Shown: one piece after another, positions 47,301-57,741 of the stretch
Layout: the number at the start of each line of letters is the position of its first letter
Position numbering within the stretch: the first letter of the stretch is position 1
NCBI GenBank assembly: GCA_036245805.1
Contig: BTRK01000005.1
Coordinates: 47,045,216-47,109,215 of the forward strand
Length of the DNA stretch: 64,000 bases
Direction of reading: 5' to 3'
DNA from: Pristionchus mayeri
Taxonomy: Eukaryota > Nematoda > Chromadorea > Rhabditida > Neodiplogasteridae
Translations under genes and position numbers: made by a program
The notes under the pieces: model-generated
What the model was told of the DNA's origin: nothing
The model's input: the letters and a program-made list of their open reading frames with translations, nothing else
The model's database searches: none

Positions 47301-47367
47301 TGCTTCAGCACAAACTTAAATATTATTAAAAATTATGCAAGGTCAATTTCTTGTACTTTCATTACTC
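47301..47367 (+). ncRNA. Predicted 21U/piRNA gene, variant core
   Basis: TGCTTCA at 47,301-47,307. CAAT ends at 47,347 (+40). Predicted RNA 47,347-47,367. Confidence 0.55.
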
Positions 47368-48106
47368 CAAAATACAATAATTACCAACTCTGTGCTCATT
47401 TTATATGCTGCTGCTGTCCCGTACTCCTGACTACGTAGTTGCTCAAGTGAAGAGACCCCTGAAGCAAGTACATGTTCGTGTGGTTGGTATTACTGTGAGT
47501 GGAAAATAAATTCTCATTGCTCATTGTTCATCCCCTGAAAAAAACTTATCATTATTTGTGTATCGTAGAGAACATTCAATGTCAGCGCATTCCAATTACT
47601 CAAAATGATATATTATCAGAACTTAAATATCTTTAATATTATTTTCTCGCCATTCCCTAAGAGCAGCTAGGCAGCTGATAAAGATTCAATATTTATATTA
47701 GTTGAATATATAATATTGTACAATATATTATATATTTAAAATATTCAATTTTGTATCACGAGGATTCTGAATGAATGTTTACCAGATATTACTTTTTTTC
47801 TAATTGGCCATATGAGGTTCAGATAGTGCAAAAACGAGAATCTGAAGATCAAACTATTCTCGTACATTTTTTTTGAAGCGATAGAGTGAAAACCTACTGT
47901 AATCTAGTTGTATTTTGTCCCTGATTCAGAGTCATCCATCCCGATTATGACTCTTCTGCTTTGATTGACGTCTTTTCGCGAGAGCGTGCTTCCATAAAGG
48001 TGAGGGGATTCGACCAGCCGCGCTGCATTGGGGCATTTGCTCATCGATTATAGGTGCTGTGTGGATGAATCTAATGGAATGAGGCATGTGAATATGTTCT
48101 ATTATA

Positions 48107-49354
48107 TTAGGCTGTCCAGAAAGTAACGCTCCATTTGAAACATGATGTTTGAGCTCGTGTAACCTTTTCGTTAAAGATTTCAAGCTTCCTCGGTAGCATG
48201 TTGTAGGGGTGTACTTGGGCAATATATACATATGTTCGAATGGCATCATGTCTTTTGGATATTCATAAAATCCAAGTTTTATCAAAAGTTATATTTTCAC
48301 ACTCGTCTTAAAATATTTGCTGCTTCTCATATTTTGAGGGGTAAATAGCCGTAAAATCTCACATAGCAGAGTAAGAAGCCCGTTGGTAGTTCTATCCAAA
48401 AATAGGTCTGAGGCCGTTCCTGACTCAACATAGCACGAGTAAAAAACCATCGGATTCACCTCTTGCCGAGGAAAGACGTTTCAAGCGATAACGTTTTCTG
48501 CTTCGAGGTTCATTGATACTGGTTTCTAGATAGGTGCGCTTCCATGATACACAATGGTGCTACATATCACAAATAAACATTTGAAGGCATGCCTTTTCTA
48601 CTTTCAGGAAACACTGAATTTCTGTACTGTTGAATAAATTCAAATATAGCAAAAATTTCGACTTTTGGTGTTCGGCGAATGAATACATTTCCTCAAAAGG
48701 ATGCAATCCCCTGTCTTAGTCCTGCCGGCTACGGACAGATACAGAGTTGCTTTAACAATCAACCACAAAAGTTAGGACTTTTCATCAATGCTGGCAACAT
48801 AAAGTTTTGAAATATGGTAAAATTTCATTGTCAGGTTGATGAATGCTGCACGTTTTGGTAGAATTATTACATGTTCATATAAATACAATTTAAAGATAAA
48901 CATAGGAAGTACTTTTCGTTTTACTACATTTGAGGTCGCTATATCTATTGTGACGGAGACGCGGTAAAAAACAAGTATTTCTGTTGATGTTCAGGTAGGG
49001 TCAAGTTCAAAAATGAGTTTATTTTTATGCCATCCTTTTGCAGCGGACTAGATTCACATGCTGTATTGTAATACCCGCATGTAGTACTTTTCGCGTGTGG
49101 CATAATATTTGCCTTATCAAAGCTATCCATGGAATGTTGGGCCAAAACGTAATCAGTTCAACTCATCGTCGATGTACCTTTGACTTCCTCCTGTCGCCTC
49201 AATACCAATTGGACAGGCTTGAACCAATGTGCGATGGAAAGAGTATCCATGCATTCAATGACCATATATAACAATATGATAGTCAGAAGGTAACAAAAGT
49301 CAGGGCATGTTAGAATCGAAAATTTGAAAATCGAGCGTTACTTTCTGGACAACA
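48107..49354. mobile_element. Tc1/mariner-type relic (about 1.25 kb)
   Basis: Left end TTAGGCTGTCCAGAAAG followed by TAACGCTC, preceded by TA. Right end GAGCGTTACTTTCTGGACA. End sequence and length fit a mariner, but no DDD/E blocks are readable, so it is a decayed or internally replaced copy. The same TGTCCAGAAAG end occurs in the element at 55,303. Confidence 0.65.
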
Positions 49355-49379
49355 TGATATATGAGAGATTTTTTGATTC

Positions 49380-49565
49380 AGTGAACATATGCTTGGCACT
49401 AGGCCAAAAAAATCTAAATTCTCCTAAATGTGGATACATGTAGTACTCGGTGAGTGTAGCTCAGGCGTGGCCTATTTACTGTTCTAGATCCCTCGCTGAG
49501 GAATGAAATGCACTTTAGTTCAAACATTTAAATTTTCGAATTTTGCCATTTGAGGACCGATCAGA
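49380..49565 (+). repeat. Direct repeat with 62.82-63.01 kb
   Basis: CATGTAGTACTCGGTGAGTG, TAGCTCAGGCGTG, TCGCTGAGGAA and AAATGCACTTTAGT occur in the same order at 62,890-62,975. TGTAGCTCAGGCG resembles a pol III A box, so a tRNA-derived SINE is possible; no B box was found. Confidence 0.75.
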
Positions 49566-49752
49566 ACGACTGAAATCTCTAAAAATGTGCAATATTAAAC
49601 TGATCGTACATACAAAATTTTAGATGTATCTACAAATGTGTTCACTGAGTCAAAAACTCATTTTATGAAAAATACTCATTTTTTATGTAACGATTATGAT
49701 AAATCGGATGAATTCTTGACTAGGTACGTTGATCTTTAACTTGATGCAATAG

Positions 49753-49817
49753 TGTTTCAACAGCTCTATATCTAGCATTATTTTACAGATATACAATTGT
49801 TTCTTGCTGGACATTGT
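49753..49817 (+). ncRNA. Predicted 21U/piRNA gene
   Basis: TGTTTCA at 49,753-49,759. CAAT ends at 49,797 (+38). Predicted RNA 49,797-49,817. Confidence 0.65.
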
Positions 49818-50091
49818 ATCCAAACAAACGTATCAGTCTCTGCCCTGTAGAGTCTCCTCGGTCGAGCGACAAAGCATGTGACTGCACAGCGTGTCAGAGC
49901 AAACAATCTAGCGGCAGATGTAAGTTTTCGCTCTCTCGATAGCACTATACCGAAGCGAATTAACTGAATATATATATTCGGGGAAACATATTCCACCACG
50001 AGGGTTGCAGAGCAAAATATATTGAAACAATTCATACGTCGTGTGAAACTCATCTTGAAACAGCTATTTCGAAACGCAATACGTCTCGATT

Positions 50092-50398
50092 TTCAAATGA
50101 GAACTCCGCCGAGCACAATGACGGCAGACCCCATTTCTGGGATATTTTCTGAATCCCCGTGATCAGCTCTATAATTGCACCGGGAAGAGTTTTGATATTG
50201 TTTTTAGTATTCGAGTAATCGTTAAAAAATAAAAAAATAAAAATTTCAAAGTTTGGACGTTTGTAGATGTTTTTCAAATACTAAAAATAATATCAAAAAT
50301 CTACCCGGTACAATTGTAGAGCTGATCGTGAGGATTCAGAAAATACCAGAGAAGTGGGGTCTGCCGTTATTGTGATCGGAGGAGTTCTCATTTGAAGC
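50092..50398. repeat. Inverted-repeat element (about 300 bp)
   Basis: TCAAATGAGAACTCC ... GGAGTTCTCATTTGA ends. Arms of about 130 bp include GACGGCAGACCCCA and GATCAGCTCT or complements, with an AT-rich middle. Confidence 0.8.
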
Positions 50399-50681
50399 GG
50401 AAAATGCATCAGTAATGGCAATTGTGGTTCCATGGGGACAGCGAGTGAGGCAAAAATTCCAAAATTCAGCAGTAGGTTCATGACTTATCGTTAGAGGCAA
50501 TGGCTAATGCGCATTATTAATTATTAAATAATTTATGGCATATGCTTCAACCACTTTCTCCATCACATCACCGCTCAGCGACGTTGAATGGAAAGAAATG
50601 GTCCGCCGAGAGAACAAAGGAAATTGTCTGATTTGACACGCTGTGGACTGCAGTTGCCCCAGATTTTATTATTGAATTTTT

Positions 50682-50748
50682 CGAATTGAAAAGACACTCT
50701 CACCGATTTTACATGGTTTTCGAGAATATTTAACGGAATCGTGAATCA
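50682..50748 (-). ncRNA. Possible 21U/piRNA gene, variant core
   Basis: Variant core TGATTCA on minus (plus 50,742-50,748). CGGT ends at +40. Predicted RNA is 50,702 down to 50,682. It lies just outside a TTTGACACGCTGTG repeat end near 50,633. Confidence 0.42.
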
Positions 50749-50759
50749 CAAGTGTCACT

Positions 50760-52737
50760 TGAACATTGTTCCTGTTTTTTTCCGGCACTATTCCTATCTC
50801 GTTCTAGTTCATCGATCAGTAAATATGTGAAAAATCAGATCAGCACTCCCTATGTTTAGGGACCACAAGGGGTACAGCCGAAATGAAGGTATACCGCCCT
50901 AACTATGCTCAAACTGCTCGCTGGGATCCAAATAAGATAATGCTTTTGGGAGTTTGTCGATATCTTTTCTCAGAATCACACTAAACCTCATAAAGTACGA
51001 GAAAATGTGTCAACGGAAAGCGGTAGGAAAACGAAACGGGGGAGAGAGGGGCGGAGCCTATTCCGACCCTTCCCTAGCCAAAACGCCAAAAATTTGAGCA
51101 GGGCTCCGCCCTTTCCCGGTTGCGCCTTACTCCTGTGAGGTAAGGCGGGAGAGCGAAGCGGCGCACTCTTCTTTAGAGCGCGCGCTCTCTACCAACGCCG
51201 GGTCAGAAACAGGCGAGAGGAGAGGGAGGAGAGGGAGAGAGGAAGACGGCGATCTTTTAGCACAGGCACCGACTGGTTTACTTAGACTCACAGACAGGGA
51301 AATCAATATTTTTTCGATTTCTTTTCACCAACTTGTTTGAATGGTTGCTGGCTATCATAATTGCACTATTCAAACCTTGTATCGTAATTTTACTGCTCAC
51401 GCATAGCAAAAATCTGGGAAAAAAAATGAATCGCTTTACAAAGTTCGATTTTTCAACACGACAGGTGCAAAAACTGTTTTTTGAATAGTGAAATATCGAA
51501 AGCACACGGGGAGAGCTTTTGAATTCTTTTTTGATCAAGTCATTTGGTTCAATGACCGCTGTGATTGTTCTATCTTGCTTTCGAGGGGGGATCATGTCAG
51601 AAGGAAGTGGGCGGAGCTTGTGGTCCCTACCTATGTTACAATGGATGTCATCACGACTCCCTCCTTTTTTTCAAGAGGAAGATCAGCGAGGAGAACATCG
51701 TGCAGCCCTGCAGCAATGGAGCCACCACCTCCTCTGTTGTAAACTCCTATGGGCGAGAGAGTGCAGACGACGATAGTACGTAAACAGGGTGTTTTCCGAC
51801 CCTAGTATACCTCCGAAAAACGCACGCCGCGGGCTGGAAAGATATCCAAACGCTCTAAAAAAATCGGAATTCTGTTCTTCAACACATTTTGAACATTACC
51901 AGATAAAAATCAGATTTTTACTCAACTTTTCCGTAAAGTTATGGATGTCCAAAAAATGGTCATGCAAAAAAGTAATTTTGTCATGCCCTGAGGGCAAATT
52001 ATGAGATATCGTATTCATATTCTCAGGATCATGTGTACTCATGATGGCGATGATTTTGATGCTTTGAACGGGTCTCTAGCTACCCTAGAAGCCGAGTTCC
52101 GAATTTCAGATCCTGTTTTTGCAGCTTCGCTGCAGCAAATGTGCGACCGAGCAGCACCTTCAACAATTTATTCTGGGTAGGCCTCGGTCACATCTCCAAT
52201 CTTAGAAAGTATGGCGAACAGGAAAAAATCTATGTAAGAATAACGCCTTTTTAAAAAAGTGCAGATTGATTGCGCCATCACTACGCAATAACCATGCGAT
52301 GACGTCATACCACAATACCATGATCATAATCTCCGATAGATTTGGTACATCATACCTCAGTGCCAGAATGATGCATTTCCTGGGCAGATAGATACAAAAA
52401 AATTCAAAAAGTGTCCCATGACTTACCGGCGCGACTGTACGTTTGAGAGGTATTATAAAATTTTCAATTTTGAATTGTTTCAGTCATTCTCGCTGCAAGC
52501 CATGATCCCTTAGCGATGTCTCAGCACTCAACTCCTTCCTCACGAAAGATTGATACTGCGTGAAGTGGACGGAATTGTGGGGAAGGGGAAGGAATGATGA
52601 GAATCGATAATAGTGCGGGTTTAACGGGCAAGTTCAAAATGGATATATTATTTAGTTGTCGAATTATGTTATTTTCAATTACCGTCACAACAAAATATCG
52701 ACAAGGAGAGAAATTAGTTATTTTACCATGCTTTGCC
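50760..52737. other. Intergenic stretch, no gene recognised
   Basis: About 2 kb. It includes a GC-rich part at 51,040-51,200 (GCGCCTTAC ... GTAAGGCGG pairing) and one uncalled core (52,476-52,482). Overlapping short frames around 51,500-51,780 show no known domain. Confidence 0.45.
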
Positions 52738-53482
52738 ACACCGTGTCAAAGGGGGGAAGAAAGTTCATTATCATGGCGCGCTCAATTCCTCTTTGTTTCT
52801 GCTCGAGGATGTATACCGATATGCGAAACATATCGAAACGACTGTGTTTGGGGCGAAATTGCTCTGTGTCTCGCCCCAAACAGGTGATTCGAATGCGAAA
52901 CATATTTAAAAACACACATTTTTTGCGCGGAAAACTGTCTTTTTCGGCACTTAGAAGGTAACTAGTCATTAGCCAAGTAAGATAGGAAGGTGCGGTTTGT
53001 CTAGAAATGCTCAGAAACCCTTTCCAAAAAGATCTGCCTTCTTTTTTTTCAATTTCTCAATTTCGATTTTTATCGTTTCTTATTAACGTTTATTGTTAAA
53101 AATCGAAGGTTTAGCGTACGTTTTGACTGATAGGAAATGTTAAAAATCAAACTTTCCGAAAAGATCTGCCAAAAAAATGGCAGATCTTTTCGGAAAGGGT
53201 TTCTGAGCATTTCTAGACAAACCGCACCTTCCTATCTTACTTGGCTAATGACTAGTTACCTTTTAAGTGCCGAAAAAGACAGTTTTCTGTGCAAAAAATG
53301 TGTGTTTTTAAATATGTTTCGCATTCGAATCACCCCTTTGGCTACGAGACACAGAGCAATTTCGCCCCAAACACAGTCGTTTCGATATGTTTCGCATATC
53401 GGTATACATCCTCGAGCAGAAACAAAAATGAATTGAGCGCGCCATGCTAATGAACTTTCTTCCCCCTTTGACACGGTGTGGG
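52738..53482. mobile_element. 745-bp foldback element ending CACACCGTGTCAAAG
   Basis: Arms of about 300 bp are inverted, including TTCTGCTCGAGGATGTATAC and AGGAAGGTGCGGTTTGTCTA or complements. Short middle at about 53,040-53,150. The terminal CACACCGTGTCAAAG resembles the CACAGCGTGTCAAAG ends of the 21.7-kb element, so both may use the same transposase. Confidence 0.85.
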
Positions 53483-53527
53483 CAACATACTTTTTTTGAA
53501 CATTTACAATTTTTTGATATTTTTACT

Positions 53528-53592
53528 TTTGATGGCATCGCCCTCGAATCAGCGCATATTTCTCTTACATGTTTTGTTGTATACGTGAAACC
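53528..53592 (-). ncRNA. Possible 21U/piRNA gene, variant core
   Basis: Variant core GGTTTCA on minus (plus 53,586-53,592). TGAT ends at +38. Predicted RNA is 53,548 down to 53,528. Confidence 0.4.
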
Positions 53593-53935
53593 TAAACGCG
53601 AATTATTCTTTCACAGTTCCGCCGGTTACTAATGGGTGCAAGTATCACCATTTTTTGGACTTTGGTTTTTTGTGTCTGATTTCTGCTGTATGCGTTCTAT
53701 CTACATGTTAATTAAAAATACATAATTTATTGTTTGTTCTAGGCAAGAAGGACCACTAATACTTGATATCCAGCACTCTTTCATAAAATGAATTGTTGAA
53801 TTGTGTGAAAAATGCTCTCGGAAACTGATCTATGTCCGAGATTATGGAAACTCATTGTAATCCCTTCCTTGCTTCAAGGTCGGCCATAAGGAGCTGTACT
53901 CTTGGGGCTTGGGAGGTCTCTCTCGGGGTTTGGTA

Positions 53936-53965
53936 GGCGCGGTCTCTCTTGCGAGAGACCGCGCC
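53936..53965. repeat. Perfect 13-bp GC-rich stem-loop
   Basis: GGCGCGGTCTCTC, a four-base loop TTGC, then GAGAGACCGCGCC. It is isolated, stands out in AT-rich DNA and has no T-run behind it. Confidence 0.9.
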
Positions 53966-54285
53966 CGTATAACAGTGAGGAGAGCAGCGAGCAGCCGTGC
54001 AGCAATGGCGGTTTGGCATCCTCTGCTACAGGTGCGAGGAGTGGGTAGTAGGATTGGCAATATGAGGGGAGGTTACAGGCTCGTTATCCTCCCCTTACTT
54101 TTATTTCGTAATTCGAGGAGAGGGAGGCGTAACAAGGTGGTAACCTCCTCTCGTATTGCCCACTATATTGGGTAGTGGAAAGAGACATGTGAGTGCGCAT
54201 AAAATTGATACATTTCTAACAAATTTGTAAAATTTCCTTCGGAATCAATGAGATCCAGCATTTCATGTTACGCCCAAAATATTCG

Positions 54286-54351
54286 TGTTTCACCGATGAG
54301 GTATGTTAAAGTAGGGTCGCCCGGATTTGATCGTTCAGCTTCTGCTTTTGC
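54286..54351 (+). ncRNA. Predicted 21U/piRNA gene
   Basis: TGTTTCA at 54,286-54,292. TGAT ends at 54,331 (+39). Predicted RNA 54,331-54,351. Confidence 0.75.
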
Positions 54352-54675
54352 GCAAAATAATAATTTTCTGTTTATTTTAATTTATTCTGCTTATTCTTTT
54401 TATTTTATTCTGCTTGCTTTTATAGTTATGCAATAATACGCTGGGTCTGGAGTTAAAAATAAAATATTAATCGTTCATTAGCTCTGCAGCGCCTTCGATT
54501 GACAGCAGCTGCATCATAATCGAATGATACATTGCTGACTGTTCGGATCGCAGGTGCTATTGGTCGTGCTCGAACAACGTCGGTAACGTGCGATGTTCTT
54601 TTAGTTATCTCTTTTGCAATTAGTTCTCTTTTTCACTAAAAAAAACTGAATTAGCTACGTTTTTATTGTTGTATT

Positions 54676-54741
54676 GGATCGAGATAGTGGTACGCACTGG
54701 CATCAGCCACTACCGGCTCGTTAAACGGACTTTGTGAAACG
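54676..54741 (-). ncRNA. Predicted 21U/piRNA gene, variant core
   Basis: Variant core CGTTTCA on minus (plus 54,735-54,741). CAGT ends at +39. Predicted RNA is 54,696 down to 54,676. It converges on the plus-strand locus at 54,286. Confidence 0.55.
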
Positions 54742-55160
54742 TAGGTTGTGCTGGTGTTGAAATATTGAAAACAACTATTTAGAGCGGTAGTCAAACCGCT
54801 CAGCGTTGTCATTTATCGGCATTTGAGGGGAAGACGCGCACTTTCAGACGAGCAGCTTCGACCTCTTCCTTATAAGAATAATAAAGGGAATTAATTTCCT
54901 CTTATTTTACTCTCCAATAAAAATAATGTTATTAATTCAGTTGTTCGTTCTCCATTACGGCACACTTCTTGCTTATCAATATCATAATATTACTCACATA
55001 CCACACGTTGTGAAGACTCGGCGACCTTCCATTCAGCTGCGGCTGCAGTCGCACACTATTGATCACGCTGTCGCGTGATCGACGACAATCTTGTGAAGAA
55101 GAAAAAACTAAGAATGAAAAGCGATCAGATTCGTTATGCTTTCCTTAAAAGCGTATCCTG

Positions 55161-55226
55161 TGTTTCACGGTGACAATAAGTGATCAGAGGGTTGCCTGGT
55201 TTCAATGGTCGCATGTCCCTTGATTC
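55161..55226 (+). ncRNA. Predicted 21U/piRNA gene
   Basis: TGTTTCA at 55,161-55,167. CAAT ends at 55,206 (+39). Predicted RNA 55,206-55,226. Its upstream region (54,990-55,060) is related to that of the 45,295 locus. Confidence 0.76.
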
Positions 55227-55302
55227 CCTGGATATAAAATCGAGCATAAATTTCATAGAATGATATGTCTTGCAGGAAAATTAGTAGAAATTACCAAAAC
55301 TA

Positions 55303-56203
55303 TTGTGGTGTCCAGAAAGGTTTCGGAATTTTTTTTCGGAGGAACGTATACTCCACATTAACGTTTGTCCATCACAAATGCCAACACTATTGAACAGAGC
55401 AACCATTGCCCAATCGCACATACCATTGAATTTTCATCAGCTGTTTTCCCCTGCTATTAACAAACGTTTATGCAATGGATACTGAAGTCACCCAAAATCA
55501 CGTTTTAGTCTATTATATTTTTGCTGCACAGGAACGAATGGGTTTGATAGCTCTAACTTACTAATTTTAAAGTACAAGATCCCACAATTCTTTAAGTGGG
55601 CTTCACTTGTGTCACTCATTTGTAGTTATTGATCGCTAGAACTCATTAATGATCAAACTTAAAAACAAATTCAGAGATTCTTACTTTGTGCGATCAATTC
55701 GAACCCTATTTTGAATATGCGCTAATTGGAGATATTTTGTGGTACTCCATGTTACGATGTACATATAGCATTTAGCGAGCTTGGAAGGAAATATAATATC
55801 AATTATTTGTTTGATCATGAAATCTCATCGAAAATGTGGAAATTTTGATTCAGAATTTTTGAAATATTTTATTGTTGCAGATAGAGCAGTTGACCGATTC
55901 CTTCCACATTTTGCATATACATTTAGTAATTCATGCATTATAAAACTGAGAAGAAACTAGGATGATTTCGTTAAGAAGAAGCCTTTCACAATAAAGTAAA
56001 TATAGACGAAAACGTGATTTTGGGTGACTACAGTATCCATTGCATACACGTTTGTTAAAAACAGGGGATAACAGCTGATGGAAATTCCTTGGTATTTGAG
56101 ATTGTTACTCCATTCAATAGTATTGGCATTTGGAATGGACAGTCGTCACTGTGGAGTATACGTTCCTCCAAAGAAAATTCCGAAAACTTTCTGGACACCC
56201 CAA
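55303..56203. mobile_element. Tc1/mariner-type foldback MITE (901 bp)
   Basis: TA on both sides (55,301-55,302 and 56,204-56,205). Ends TTGTGGTGTCCAGAAAG / CTTTCTGGACACCCCAA; inverted arms of about 205 bp. The middle (55,510-55,990) is AT-rich without coding sequence. It inserted about 80 bp downstream of one predicted piRNA gene and about 50 bp upstream of the next. Confidence 0.85.
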
Positions 56204-56252
56204 TAGTTGGATTAGCAGTAAGATTCGCCATCTTTCTGACTAGCCCAAGCTG

Positions 56253-56318
56253 CGTTTCAAGGAGTAAATTAGAAGAGAGAGTAATGACGGGTATCAATTC
56301 CTTGGTTGTCGCTAACCA
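56253..56318 (+). ncRNA. Predicted 21U/piRNA gene, variant core
   Basis: CGTTTCA at 56,253-56,259. CAAT ends at 56,298 (+39). Predicted RNA 56,298-56,318. Confidence 0.62.
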
Positions 56319-56344
56319 TAAAACACTAAAAAGTTCAATATTTC

Positions 56345-56406
56345 TTCTTAACGTTCTCTCGCTTTCTCAGACGGTCAGAAGAACGTGAGAGAGCGTTAGA
56401 AAGAAA
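56345..56406. repeat. Short hairpin, CTCTCTCGC family
   Basis: TTTCTTCTTAACGTTCTCTCGC ... loop with GGTCAGA ... ACGTGAGAGAGCGTTAGAAAGAAA (in two parts): about 24-bp imperfect stem. Confidence 0.6.
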
Positions 56407-56502
56407 TATGAGAGGAAAACTTTTTTTCGCCTAGATAGCAAGCCGAAATTAATATTAATAATATTAAAATGTAAATACTTGAAGAACAGATTTTTTCACT
56501 TG

Positions 56503-56569
56503 TGCTTCAATACGATCCTAAGTAGTCTTGAAAACTACATCAAGACAATTTTGCTTTCGTTTTTTCAAC
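56503..56569 (+). ncRNA. Predicted 21U/piRNA gene, variant core
   Basis: TGCTTCA at 56,503-56,509. CAAT ends at 56,549 (+40). Predicted RNA 56,549-56,569. Confidence 0.55.
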
Positions 56570-57049
56570 TAATACAATAACAAATATTTACAACCTGGAG
56601 ATCATAAAATAATAATACAAGATAACAGTCAGTGACGTCCAATGCTACCGTGCCATTCCCATACCTATCGAACTTCCAAATACAGGATGCTCGGTGTGCC
56701 CAGTGATAAATTGTGTCATCCGCGTACTCTTTTCGGATTGTCGTCAGTCCAAACGAGATGATAAGAAGAGGCAGTGAGGTGAGTATGTTAATTCCAATCG
56801 GCCTGATTCCACGTTCCAACATGGTCGTGCTAGTCAGTTATTTATCATTGATTTTGAATTACCTTTAATCATTTCATTTCATTGTATTTTTCTCATATCG
56901 AAGCACACATTACTGTCACCTATATCTTCTTCACATACTTAGAAATTCATGATAACCAGAAAGTGAAGTGAAGTTGCATAGTGAAGTTAGGTTTAAAAAA
57001 TGTTTTCCTTATTTGTCTTTTTTTGTTATTTTTTTGCACCGTTGCTCAC

Positions 57050-57317
57050 CTATTTACACAACCCAAATAACAAATTAATGAATGTCCGGCTCCTTTCAAC
57101 AACGCTGCTTCGACCTCAGGATCGCTCACGCAGCTAGAAGAGTATGGAATAGTCACGCATCAATGTGTATGTGTCCTCCTCGGATGCAGCTGCTACGAGG
57201 ATCAGCGGAGTTTCATGATATATGGGAGTGTGTTTATAATTAAATTTATTTAAGAAATTCCCGGGTGATTTAATGAAATAAAGAATTTCAAATTTCGCCC
57301 TAATCATTGATGTTTCA
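57050..57317 (+). repeat. piRNA-unit repeat, related to 21.49-21.71 kb
   Basis: Diverged direct copy of 21,490-21,707 ending in the same TGTTTCATCC. It includes GCTGCTACGAGGAT and the TTAAATTTATT stretch that precedes the core. Confidence 0.75.
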
Positions 57318-57376
57318 TCCAGACAATATATTAAAACTTGTATGTTAAGTTTCAATTCCTGGTGTTCATATGATTG
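57311..57376 (+). ncRNA. Predicted 21U/piRNA gene
   Basis: TGTTTCA at 57,311-57,317. CAAT ends at 57,356 (+39). Predicted RNA 57,356-57,376. Its relative at 21,701 was hit by a foldback insertion. Confidence 0.75.
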
Positions 57377-57519
57377 TAATATTAACAAATTATTCCAATG
57401 GGTGCCGTGTCAGTGCTGTAGTGTGGTTATGCTCGCGTTTCACTCGGTGAGCGCTTGCAACACGCCAAGATAATTTTCGACCCACTCGGATCGGTCAATC
57501 ACTCTCAAGTGAGAAGAGA

Positions 57520-57690
57520 GAGGTTCACTCGCGAGTAGAGTGATGTTCGCGATTGTAACTCGCGAGTGGATTCAATTGTTCGACCTCTTATTCTCTGAAG
57601 AGTAGTTACCGTGACACTGTTGAATGGAGAATGCTCGCGAGTCCAATTCGATTCGCGAGTGAGAACAAAGGAATCCACTCGCGAATGGAT
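57520..57690. repeat. Cluster of CTCGCGAGT palindromes
   Basis: ACTCGCGAGT-like units occur near 57,529, 57,561, 57,632, 57,652 (TTCGCGAGT) and 57,677 (CTCGCGAAT), two of them within a longer inverted pair (CGAGTGGATTC / GAATCCACTCG). Five TCGCGA 6-mers in 170 bp is far above chance in this AT-rich DNA. Confidence 0.75.
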
Positions 57691-57741
57691 CTTTAATTAT
57701 TAGTGGCGAGTTGCTCGGAACAACAACACTACAGTATACTA

